The notes under the pieces were generated by a model. That model ran no database searches. It had not been told where the DNA came from and worked only from the letters and a program-made list of their open reading frames with translations. Both the position numbers and the translations under genes were made by a program. Shown one piece after another: positions 27,373 to 34,296 of a DNA stretch of 36,069 nt. This DNA is from an uncultured Parabacteroides sp. (lineage in GTDB: Bacteria > Bacteroidota > Bacteroidia > Bacteroidales > Tannerellaceae). Positions within the stretch are counted from its first letter, which is position 1, and every line of letters begins with the position of its first letter. The stretch is taken from positions 1 through 36,069 of the forward strand of contig URZO01000039.1 of assembly GCA_900552465.1 (NCBI GenBank), in the 5' to 3' direction.

Positions 27373-27400
27373 ATTTAATAGGTATAGTACAACCATTAGC
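27373..27400 (-). repeat. Possible degenerate CRISPR repeat
   Basis: On the plus strand it begins ATTTAA and contains GTACAA 14 bases later. The array repeat has the same two blocks with 2 more bases between them. Over 29 positions about 18 match, allowing a 2-base gap. On the minus strand its end reads TATTAAAT, compared with the ATTTAAAT handle of the array. In an AT-rich region this level of similarity could be chance. Confidence 0.3.
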
Positions 27401-27648
27401 ATAAACCAGGTAGTAGCTACGATTTTAATAGTATACTTTAATGCAATTATGATGTCTGCATTTTTTCCTTTACATTTAAAAAACAATTGTAGTTTCATCT
27501 TTTTATTTCTTGTAATTTTAATATAGGGTGCGAATATAGTATAAATTTTATGATGAACAAAATATTTTTGCCCAAGGAAATGGTGTTTAAATTATGTTGA
27601 TGGTTTGTTTGCTGTTTTTGTATAGTAGTAATATTTATCAAGAATGTG

Positions 27649-27656
27649 TATCTTTG
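27649..27656 (+). promoter_or_regulatory. Plus-strand promoter-like -7 box inside the cas6-cas8 gap
   Basis: TATCTTTG followed by CGC, as seen in many Bacteroidetes promoters. Transcription from about 27663 would run toward the hairpin at 27707-27738 and antisense into the cas6 3-prime end. No -33 TTTG at the normal spacing; TTTG at 27617-27620 is about 8 bp too far. Confidence 0.4.
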
Positions 27657-27706
27657 CGCACAAGTAGAATTGAAAAAGGAATTAGTGATTAATCGAACTC
27701 TTACTT

Positions 27707-27738
27707 TTCCCCCAAACACCTATTGGTGTTTGGGGGAA
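27707..27738. terminator. 14-bp perfect hairpin directly behind cas6
   Basis: TTCCCCCAAACACC (27707-27720) and GGTGTTTGGGGGAA (27725-27738) flank a 4-base loop, 5 bp beyond the cas6 stop. No T run follows on either strand, so it may stop transcription poorly. An RNA 3-prime end or a processing or protective structure is also possible. Confidence 0.55.
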
Positions 27739-27742
27739 TTGG

Positions 27743-28522
27743 TTAAATATCAATGCTTTTAATAGTTCCGAAGCCCAAACTGCCCTTTTCTCCCCAGCCA
27801 CTCTCGTACCCGATCTTCATCAATGCATATGGTATTCTTACCTTGAATTTGTACCGATATCCTCGTACAAACGTTTGTTGTGGTGTTCCAGCTTTTATTT
27901 TTACTAATACAGATTTGGGCTCATTGAGTATCTGAAAGTCGAAATACACTTCTCCGTCATACTCTTTTCCGTAATAAGCTTGGTAGCGGGCTAAAAGTCC
28001 GGTTAAGAGACCTTGTGTATAGGAAGGGTCAGTCGGAGAAAGGTAATCCGATTTACCATCATCCCTGCGTTTAGATATACATATTGGCGATAAAGTCTCA
28101 AAGCACATCTCTTCATGATAATCCAATGGCGGCATAACCTGTACTTCACGTATCAGGAACTCGACTCCTGAAATTTTATCCGCAATCTGAAAAGTTTGTT
28201 GACGAAATACTCCTTCTATAAACTGTTGTGTACTTTTCTCGGGTAGAAAGCTAATGAACCATTCAACTGTATCTGACTTTATAATCAAACGTTGACGCTC
28301 TTTGTGTATTCCATATTGAGGGACGATTAGATTGGAGAAAGTGAACAGTTTAAAGCGTTTTTTGTCGGCAATAAAACCATTCTCATGTAACCATAACGAA
28401 TAATTTTCATCACTGCGGGATAGGATTCGGTAAGTTGCAGCTGAAAGCTCATACGCGTAGTTTAGAGGTAGTTCACGTCCTAAAACGTTTGCTTCTACTT
28501 GCAATATTAATTTGAACCTCAT
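27743..28522 (-). CDS. cas6: crRNA-processing endoribonuclease Cas6
   Basis: A 259-residue RAMP protein that cuts the CRISPR transcript within each repeat. The N-terminal half has YELSAATYRIL and His46 in WLHENGF, the usual position of the general acid/base His. The C-terminal half ends with the glycine-rich motif GWGEKGSLGFGTIK that contacts RNA. Length and plan are typical. It is the first gene of the locus as transcribed and is separated from cas8 by a structured 455-bp gap, so cas6 may be expressed separately. Confidence 0.94.
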   Translation of the reverse strand: MRFKLILQVEANVLGRELPLNYAYELSAATYRILSRSDENYSLWLHENGFIADKKRFKLFTFSNLIVPQYGIHKERQRLIIKSDTVEWFISFLPEKSTQQFIEGVFRQQTFQIADKISGVEFLIREVQVMPPLDYHEEMCFETLSPICISKRRDDGKSDYLSPTDPSYTQGLLTGLLARYQAYYGKEYDGEVYFDFQILNEPKSVLVKIKAGTPQQTFVRGYRYKFKVRIPYALMKIGYESGWGEKGSLGFGTIKSIDI

Positions 28523-28572
28523 GATTTTTTATTTTAGAATATATGAAATTTAATAATTAACTCTGAAGATAG

Positions 28573-28580
28573 CAAATATA
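28573..28580 (-). promoter_or_regulatory. Promoter -7 box of cas6 (minus strand)
   Basis: The complement reads TATATTTG, an exact TAnnTTTG match, about 50 bp before the cas6 ATG. No clear -33 box. It lies just outside the left end of the inverted 22-bp repeat array, mirrored by the VirE promoter on the other side. Confidence 0.55.
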
Positions 28581-28612
28581 GATAAAAGTTTTCTACATAA
28601 TCTCTTCCTCTT

Positions 28613-28849
28613 CAACAATTTCATATCTCCTTATCCACTATTTCAAATCTTCCCACGAACTATCCCCTCCCTTCCCACTAACTATCCATACCCTCTACAC
28701 CCAATCAGCAATACCCTGTACACCCTATTCATAATACCCTGTACACCGTATCGCCAATACATCCTACAGGGTATTATCAGGCTGTGGGAAGGCGTGAATT
28801 AGTTTCTGGTAAGGAATGAAATAGTTTGTCGTGAAGAAAGAAATAGTTT
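28613..28849. repeat. Dyad-symmetric iteron array between cas6 and the VirE-like primase gene
   Basis: Right arm, plus strand: three adjacent 22-bp units at 28784-28805, 28806-28827 and 28828-28849, sharing AAGG near the start and GAAATAGTTT (GAATTAGTTT in the first) at the end. Left arm, minus strand: the same motif at 28657-28678, 28635-28656 and 28613-28634; GTGGGAAG opens the first two, GATAGTT or GAAATAG closes them. A weaker fourth pair is 28679-28700 and 28762-28783. In the centre ATACCCTGTACACC repeats with a 23-bp period at 28688, 28711 and 28734, and GGGTAT returns inverted at 28769-28774. All pairs share one axis near 28731. This is typical of plasmid iterons or a multi-site operator. 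Confidence 0.85.
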
Positions 28850-28866
28850 ATTTATACCTTGATTTA

Positions 28867-28898
28867 TTTGCTTTGTATGATTTTTATGTGTATCTTTA
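28867..28898 (+). promoter_or_regulatory. Bacteroidetes-type promoter of the VirE-like primase gene
   Basis: TTTG at 28867-28870, a 20-bp spacer, and TATCTTTA at 28891-28898 (one mismatch at the last base of TAnnTTTG). Transcription would start near 28905, 22 bp before the ATG. The nearest 22-bp repeat ends 17 bp upstream of the -33 box. Confidence 0.65.
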
Positions 28899-28926
28899 AA
28901 GATTTTATAATCTTAATCAAATAAAA

Positions 28927-30996
28927 ATGAAAATTACACAGTTTCGCGGAGATTTAAGTACTTGTCGGAATTTGGAGTTGAGTATAGGGATTGAAATGAT
29001 GAAGTCGGAGGCTACGCGAAAACGGGTGGAAGATTTACGGGTTTCTTTGCCTTATCTGAATCACCATACGAATAGTTTGCAGGCACGGGATTTGCCGGTG
29101 CTTGTGTTTGGGGCTGCCTGCAAGAAAGTGGGCGGGAAGCCGGAGATGCGTGTGTATAATGGGTTGATACTGTTGAATGTAAATAATCTGACCGGGACGG
29201 AAGAGGCGGCTCGGGTGAGGAAGCTGGCGGCGGAGATGCCGCAGACGTTGCTGGCGTTTATCGGGTCGAGCGGACGGACGGTCAAGGTTGTGGTGCCTTT
29301 TGTCAGGATGGACGATACGCTGCCGGCGGAAAAAGAGGCGGCCGAGTGCTTTCATGCCCATGCTTTTGTGCGGGCGGCGCGCTATTATGGGGCGCAGTTG
29401 CAGTATGGGATTGAACAGACCGGGGCGTCGCCTTTGCAGGGATGCCGTGTGTCGTATGATCCGGATTTGTATTATAATCCGGAGGCATTGCCGATCCGGA
29501 TGGAACAACCTTTGCAGATGCCGGCTCCTCAGACTGTGCGTGAGGCGCGTGAGGCGGAGACAGATCCGCTGAAACGGATGCTGCCGGGCTATGACCGCTA
29601 TCTGTTGGTGTCTGTCTTGTTCGAGACTTCCCTGCAACAGGCGATGCTTGAGGTTGGCAATGGAAGGGACGGTGGGGATCGGAAATCCTTGTTAGTGAGG
29701 TTGGCTAAAAACTGTCTTCATTCGGCTATACCGGAGGAGGATGCAGTGCGCTTTACGCTCTTGCATTTTTACGAAGAGGTGGGGGAACAGGAGGTGCGCA
29801 TGACTTTCCGGACGGTTTACCTGAAGGCGGATGCGTTCGGGAAGGCTCCGGCTATGCCGAAGAAGATGCTGGCGGCCATGCAGTTGCAGGAGTTTGTGAA
29901 GCGGCGTTTTGAGGTGTGCAACAACCGGATGAAAGGATGCCGGGAGGTGCGTACGCGGAATACGGCCTTTGCACGGTTTCGTCCGGTGACGGCCGAGGTG
30001 ATCAAGAGCATTTGTTTTGAGGCGCAGTTGGAGGGGATTTCTGTGATTGAATATGACGTGCAGCGGTATATCGATTCGGACCGTATTCCGAACTTCTGGC
30101 CGATCGAGGAGTTTCTGCTTCATCTGCCGGCGTGGGATGAGAAGGATCGCATACGGGCGCTTGCTGCTTGTGTCCCTTGTGAGCAGGCGGAGTGGCAGGA
30201 ACGTTTCTACGTCTGGTTTCTGAGTATGGTGGCGCATTGGTTGCAGATGGACCGGGAGCATGCGAACGGCGTGTCGCCTTTGCTTGTCGGTCCGCAGGGT
30301 TGCCGGAAGAGTTCGTTTTGCCAGAGCCTTTTGCCTCCCGAATTGCGCGAATATTATACGGACGGGATCGACCTGGCAAGCCGGAAGGATGCGGAGTGGG
30401 CGCTTGGCTGCTTCGCTTTGATCAATATGGATGAGTTCGATTCCATACCGGCTTCCCGCCAGCCTTATCTGAAGAACTTGCTTCAGAAGGCGAAGGTCAG
30501 CATGCGGAAACCTCACGGGGCGAGTGTGGAGGAGATACGCCGTTTTGCCTCTTTCATCGCTACTTCCAATACGTTTGATTTGCTGACGGACACGACCGGG
30601 AGCCGCCGTTTTATCGGTGTCGAGGTGACCGGGACGATTCGTCTGGATGCAATCGATTATCCTCAGTTGTATGCCCAGGCGGTGCAGGCGTTGAGGAATG
30701 GCGAACGATATTGGTTTACGTCGGAAGAGGAAATGCTGTTGAACCGGAATAACCGGAGCTTCGAGAAGGTTCCTTTGCTGGAGGAGCTGTTTCTTTACTG
30801 CTTCCGTCCGGCTGAACCGGAGGAGGAATGCAAGCCGTTGGCGGCGCCGGAGATATTGGAACATTTGAGTAAATTGGGGAAGATAAAGATGACAGAGTCT
30901 CATCTAATCCAGTTGGGCCGTCTGATGCAGAAGCACAAAATACGGAAAACGAGAACGGCGGAGCGTAAATATTACTATGTAATGCCGCTAAATTAG
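28927..30996 (+). CDS. BT4734/VirE-family primase-helicase-like protein
   Basis: A 689-residue protein of the Bacteroidales VirE type. The N-terminal part (about 1-210) resembles the BT4734-like domain related to archaeo-eukaryotic primases (LILLNVNNLTG, ASPLQGCRVSYDPDLYYNP). The central part (about 375-600) is the VirE P-loop ATPase, with Walker A GPQGCRKSS near 455, Walker B ALINMDEFD near 497-505, and the TSN...TGSRRFIGVEV arginine-finger region. The C-terminal about 70 residues resemble the DUF3874 domain (EILEHLSKLGKIKMTESHLIQLG). The name VirE is historical; it is not the Agrobacterium DNA-coating protein. These genes often sit beside HU-like genes, as here. The precise role is unknown; initiator-like activity is plausible given the iteron array in front of it. 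GC-rich compared with the cas block. Confidence 0.85.
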   Translation: MKITQFRGDLSTCRNLELSIGIEMMKSEATRKRVEDLRVSLPYLNHHTNSLQARDLPVLVFGAACKKVGGKPEMRVYNGLILLNVNNLTGTEEAARVRKLAAEMPQTLLAFIGSSGRTVKVVVPFVRMDDTLPAEKEAAECFHAHAFVRAARYYGAQLQYGIEQTGASPLQGCRVSYDPDLYYNPEALPIRMEQPLQMPAPQTVREAREAETDPLKRMLPGYDRYLLVSVLFETSLQQAMLEVGNGRDGGDRKSLLVRLAKNCLHSAIPEEDAVRFTLLHFYEEVGEQEVRMTFRTVYLKADAFGKAPAMPKKMLAAMQLQEFVKRRFEVCNNRMKGCREVRTRNTAFARFRPVTAEVIKSICFEAQLEGISVIEYDVQRYIDSDRIPNFWPIEEFLLHLPAWDEKDRIRALAACVPCEQAEWQERFYVWFLSMVAHWLQMDREHANGVSPLLVGPQGCRKSSFCQSLLPPELREYYTDGIDLASRKDAEWALGCFALINMDEFDSIPASRQPYLKNLLQKAKVSMRKPHGASVEEIRRFASFIATSNTFDLLTDTTGSRRFIGVEVTGTIRLDAIDYPQLYAQAVQALRNGERYWFTSEEEMLLNRNNRSFEKVPLLEELFLYCFRPAEPEEECKPLAAPEILEHLSKLGKIKMTESHLIQLGRLMQKHKIRKTRTAERKYYYVMPLN

Positions 30997-31002
30997 CGTT
31001 CT

Positions 31003-31046
31003 GTGCCGAGTTAATGCCGGGTCAGTGCCGGGTTAATGCCGAGTCA
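31003..31046 (+). repeat. Four 11-bp tandem repeats between VirE-like and HU-like genes
   Basis: Adjacent units GTGCCGAGTTA, ATGCCGGGTCA, GTGCCGGGTTA and ATGCCGAGTCA at 31003, 31014, 31025 and 31036: consensus RTGCCGRGTYA. They begin 7 bp after the VirE-like stop. Single related copies (ATGCCGCTAAA near 30982, GTGCCGGGATGCCGG near 31101) lie on both sides. One helical turn per unit suggests protein binding, but slippage is also possible. Confidence 0.75.
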
Positions 31047-31151
31047 TGGTTTCTTGCGTCTTTGTTAAGTTTCTTACTTATAGATAATTATAAATATTAG
31101 TGCCGGGATGCCGGTTCTTTTGTCAAAAATACATATAGAAAAACGAAAAAT

Positions 31152-31547
31152 ATGGGAATCACGTACAGATTTGAGCCGGTTCATGACAATATGAACCCCG
31201 AAGAGAAGAAGGTAAAAGGTTATTATCCGAGAGTTGTCAGCAATGGGACAATCGATAAAGAAATGATGTTCGACGCCATTTCGCGCGGCTCATCGCCACT
31301 CCGTGCAGAGTTGTCGCGTGCCTGGATGTTGATGGAAGATTTCATAGTCAATAAATTGCAGGATGGATATACCGTCAATCTGGATGGTTTCGGTTCGTTT
31401 TCCGTGTCGGCCCAAAGCCGTTTAGTAGAAAAGAAGAACGAGATACGTGCCGAATCGATCCGTGTCAAAGGAATGACCTTCCGCGCTTCGGAGGTCGTAA
31501 ACAAGAAGTTGAAGCGTACGACGTTCGAGAGGGAAGCCAAGAAATAG
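31152..31547 (+). CDS. HU-related DNA-binding protein
   Basis: A 131-residue member of the Bacteroidales HU-like group (HU-HIG type): an N-terminal extension (TYRFEPVHDNMNPEEKKVKGYYPRV), then an HU/IHF fold with GTIDKEMMFDAISRGSSPLRAELSRAWMLMEDFIVNKLQDG as the helical dimer part and VNLDGFGSFSVSAQS as the strand leading to the DNA-binding arm. The typical arm Pro is not obvious. It may bend DNA at nearby repeats. It follows the VirE-like gene, as in many Bacteroidales genomes, which suggests the two work together. Confidence 0.85.
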   Translation: MGITYRFEPVHDNMNPEEKKVKGYYPRVVSNGTIDKEMMFDAISRGSSPLRAELSRAWMLMEDFIVNKLQDGYTVNLDGFGSFSVSAQSRLVEKKNEIRAESIRVKGMTFRASEVVNKKLKRTTFEREAKK

Positions 31548-31561
31548 CTCCATATCCTTGT

Positions 31562-31639
31562 ATTTCGTGCAAAATATGCGTATCATTGCCTATGATTTCG
31601 TGCAAAACTTGGGCATTATTGCCTATGATTTCGTGCAAA
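31562..31639 (+). repeat. Three direct repeats (33-bp period) in front of the DUF4143 ATPase gene
   Basis: ATTTCGTGCAAA occurs at 31562, 31595 and 31628, spaced exactly 33 bp. The second and third copies are preceded by the same ATTGCCTATG, so the true unit is longer. The last copy ends 30 bp before the ATPase ATG. Spacing of three helical turns fits an operator for a repressor or autoregulator. Confidence 0.8.
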
Positions 31640-31668
31640 TGAATGATTAATCAATTGAAATACAGTGT

Positions 31669-32988
31669 ATGAAGTATTTAAGGAGAACAATAGATGCGGA
31701 GCTGAAGAAATGGGCGGAAGCGGAGAGCCGTAAACCGTTGTTGTTGCGGGGAGCCAGGCAGGTTGGTAAATCTTCTGCCGTGAGGAATCTTGCACGGTCG
31801 TTTACTTATTTCTTAGAGGTCAATTTCGAGAGCGACAGGGAGGTGCATACTTTCTTTGAAGGGAATCTGGACCCGGCGGCCATTTGCGAGAAGTTGTCTC
31901 TTTATTATAATATTCCGGTCAGGCCGGGGGAAACGTTGTTGTTCTTCGATGAGATACAGGTGTGTCTTCCGGCAATCTCTTCCTTGCGCTTTTTTTATGA
32001 GAAATATGGCGAATTGCATCTGGTTGCGGCGGGCTCGTTGTTGGAGTTCGCCCTTTCTGATTTGCGCTCGTTTGCTGTCGGAAGGGTGAGGTCGCTGTTT
32101 ATGTATCCGTTCTCGTTCGATGAGTTTTTGTGGGCAATGGGCGAAGAACGGTTGGCGGATGCTAAAAACAAGGCTGACTATGAGCATCCTTTGGCTGAGC
32201 CTTTCCATAATAAACTAAATGATTATTTGAAGAAGTTCCTGATTTTAGGCGGTATGCCGGAGGTCGTTTCCGAATATGCCTCTAATGGAGATATGCTGGA
32301 GTGTATGCGTATTCTGGATGACATAAAAGTGGCTTTCCGGGCTGATTTTGCGAAATATAAGGAGAAGGTGCCGACTTTGCGTATTCAGGAGGTTTTCGAT
32401 TCGGCTGCGGAACAGGCTGGCGGCAAGTTTGTTTATGCACGGGCAAGCAGTGATAGTTCTTACCGGCAGGTGCGGGAAGCGGTCGAGCTGCTGGTTATGG
32501 CAGGGTTGCTGATTCCTGTTTACCGGTCTCCGGGAAACGGCATTCCTTTAGGGGCGGGAAGCGATCTGTCGCAGTTTAAATTACTGGTAATGGACATGGG
32601 ATTGTTTCAGCGGATGTTGGGGCTTGCTATCCCGGCTTTGCTTGTGTCGGAAGACTGGGAGGTAGTCAATAAAGGGGCTTTGGCTGAATTGTTCGCCGGG
32701 TTGGAACTGGTGAAAAATGCCGGCCCTTATACACAGGCTCAATTGTTTTATTGGGCCAGGGAAGCGAAAGGCAGTAATGCGGAGGTGGACTATCTGGTTC
32801 AACAATCCGACCGCATTTGCCCGATCGAGATTAAGTCCGGAGTGAAAGGCTCCATGCGGAGCCTGTATGTCTATCTGGAAGAAAAGGGGCTTGATTATGG
32901 TATCCGCTCTTCGTTGGAAAACTTCTCTTCGTATGATAAAATCCGGGTCTGCCCTTTGTATGCATTAGGTAAGAAAATGTTTACCTAA
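31669..32988 (+). CDS. AAA ATPase with C-terminal DUF4143 nuclease-like domain
   Basis: A 439-residue protein. The N-terminal ATPase has Walker A GARQVGKS at 28-35 and Walker B LLFFDEIQ near 90-97. VAAGSLLEFAL is the sensor region, and SLFMYPFSFDEFLWA a typical family motif. The C-terminal DUF4143 domain includes YWAREAKGSNAEVDYLVQ and PIEIKSG, which resembles the D-(E/Q)-x-K core of PD-(D/E)xK nucleases. These genes are very common in Bacteroidetes, often in many copies, and their role is unknown. The coding region overlaps the convergent acyltransferase gene by 24 bp. Confidence 0.9.
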   Translation: MKYLRRTIDAELKKWAEAESRKPLLLRGARQVGKSSAVRNLARSFTYFLEVNFESDREVHTFFEGNLDPAAICEKLSLYYNIPVRPGETLLFFDEIQVCLPAISSLRFFYEKYGELHLVAAGSLLEFALSDLRSFAVGRVRSLFMYPFSFDEFLWAMGEERLADAKNKADYEHPLAEPFHNKLNDYLKKFLILGGMPEVVSEYASNGDMLECMRILDDIKVAFRADFAKYKEKVPTLRIQEVFDSAAEQAGGKFVYARASSDSSYRQVREAVELLVMAGLLIPVYRSPGNGIPLGAGSDLSQFKLLVMDMGLFQRMLGLAIPALLVSEDWEVVNKGALAELFAGLELVKNAGPYTQAQLFYWAREAKGSNAEVDYLVQQSDRICPIEIKSGVKGSMRSLYVYLEEKGLDYGIRSSLENFSSYDKIRVCPLYALGKKMFT

Positions 32989-34119
32989 CCACCTCCTTAC
33001 CGGTTCGTCGTAAAGTTTCAGACAGAGGTAAGCTAAAACGATGCTGCCTGCGTAGACTGCTATTGCCATGGGCCAGATTTCGGCGAAGGTGTAGAGTTCG
33101 TTGTCTATCAGCCAGGCGTAGAACAGGTACATGATCGGGTAGTGGACGGCGTAGAGAGGATAGGAGATGTCACCTAAGAATTTGCAAACCTGCGTGGACC
33201 GTTTGTCCGTCGTGCTGCCCGAAGCGCCTAACCAGACAAGGACCGGAAAAACAAGGATGATGCAGACCGCTTCGAAGAGCCCGTTGAGGCTGAAAGGGAC
33301 GTCTGTCTTTAGGTAAGGTACGCAGAAAAGAAGGAGCAGGACGGCCGAGCAGATCCAGAAAGCGCCTCTCATCTTGAACGGTTTGAAGTTGCGGGATAAC
33401 AACATTCCCAACGAGAAGGGGAAAAGCATACGCAAGGAACCGCCGAGGAAATTCACGCCGTCGAGCGTCCAGCCCACACCGATCATATCATATCCCGAAA
33501 CATCGAAAAGAGCAAATCCAGCCAGCCCTGCGCCTAACAGGACGACGAACACGGTCAGGGCCTTGGTGGAAAGGCGGTGGATGAAGAGGGCGTAGAGGAT
33601 GTTGCCGATATATTCGAAAAAGAGCGACCAGCTCGGGCCGTTGAGCGGGAACATCTCGCCGTTGCCACGCACCTCATATCTCGCACCGGGCAGGGCGGGG
33701 ATGAAAAACATCGCGCAAAGTGCGGACAACATCATGGCCGAGACCGCCACGTGCTTGCCGTTCCACTGGACGGAACCTTGTATGAAGAAGGCTATCGCTC
33801 CTAAAATCACTCCCATGATGATCATCGGATGAAGACGGATCAGGCGTCGCTTGAAAAAGTTACCGGTCGTCATCGTTTTCCCCAAGCGGTCGTCGTAGGC
33901 GTAACCGATGACGAAGCCGGAGAGGATGAAGAAAAAGTCGACAGCCAGGTAGCCGTGGTTGATGGTTGTAATCGGAGTCCCTCCGGCGGCAAAGGAAAGG
34001 CCCTCGAAGATGTGGTAGAAGACAACCAGCAAAGCCGCCACCCCACGCAAGCCGTCGAGAAGCTCGTAATGGGGTTTGCTATCTGCAAAGGTGGCTGAAG
34101 GGATTACTGTTTCTGACAT
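32965..34119 (-). CDS. Acyltransferase 3 family integral membrane protein
   Basis: A 384-residue polytopic membrane protein (PF01757). The N-terminal HYELLDGLRGVAALLVVFYH carries the family R-G and catalytic-type His, and GYLAVDFFFILSGFVIGYAY is the second hallmark. About ten membrane helices follow. It probably O-acylates a surface glycan, lipid or peptide, but no neighbouring glycan cluster identifies the substrate. Its 3-prime end overlaps the convergent ATPase gene by 24 bp. ATG 34119 gives a normal family N-terminus. No clear promoter was found in the 177 bp upstream, which contain a strong inverted repeat. Confidence 0.92.
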   Translation of the reverse strand: MSETVIPSATFADSKPHYELLDGLRGVAALLVVFYHIFEGLSFAAGGTPITTINHGYLAVDFFFILSGFVIGYAYDDRLGKTMTTGNFFKRRLIRLHPMIIMGVILGAIAFFIQGSVQWNGKHVAVSAMMLSALCAMFFIPALPGARYEVRGNGEMFPLNGPSWSLFFEYIGNILYALFIHRLSTKALTVFVVLLGAGLAGFALFDVSGYDMIGVGWTLDGVNFLGGSLRMLFPFSLGMLLSRNFKPFKMRGAFWICSAVLLLLFCVPYLKTDVPFSLNGLFEAVCIILVFPVLVWLGASGSTTDKRSTQVCKFLGDISYPLYAVHYPIMYLFYAWLIDNELYTFAEIWPMAIAVYAGSIVLAYLCLKLYDEPVRRWLGKHFLT

Positions 34120-34173
34120 GGATGTTGATTTTGAATTAGATATTACTAATAGAGGGGTGTATCAAAACAGCCC

Positions 34174-34254
34174 TGTCCCCGCGCTTGACGCGGGGTCGCA
34201 AAAGAACAAGTATACTGCCGGTTCTAATGCGATCCCGCGTCAAGCGCGGGAACA
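34174..34254. repeat. Inverted repeat pair with GC-rich palindromic arms
   Basis: Arm 34174-34200 contains CCCGCGCTTGACGCGGG; arm 34228-34254 contains CCCGCGTCAAGCGCGGG. The arms (27 bp) are reverse complements with two or three substitutions, and each is itself nearly palindromic. 27 bp separate them. A dispersed non-coding repeat or a bidirectional terminator between the divergently placed acyltransferase start and kinase stop. Confidence 0.7.
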
Positions 34255-34296
34255 AGGCCTTTATTTTTTAATTCTTAATTTTTAATTCTTAATTCC

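Larger units (their letters stand above)
27288..27742. other. Structured intergenic region between cas6 and cas8
   Basis: This 455-bp region is unusually long for a cas operon that is otherwise overlapping. The only open frames are short and AT-biased. It contains a possible degenerate CRISPR repeat (27373-27400), a plus-strand promoter-like box (27649-27656) and a strong hairpin (27707-27738). In a Haloarcula I-B locus the cas6-cas8 gap carries the CreTA RNA toxin-antitoxin, so this region deserves direct testing. Confidence 0.5.

Noticed and set aside
27495..27719. 74-codon minus-strand open frame between cas6 and cas8
   Set aside because: No recognisable features, biased to AT-rich codons, and it runs over the hairpin side of the gap; treated as non-coding.
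29692..30903. 403-codon open frame opposite the VirE-like gene
   Set aside because: Antisense to a gene with Walker motifs; Arg/His/Leu-rich shadow composition and no domain.
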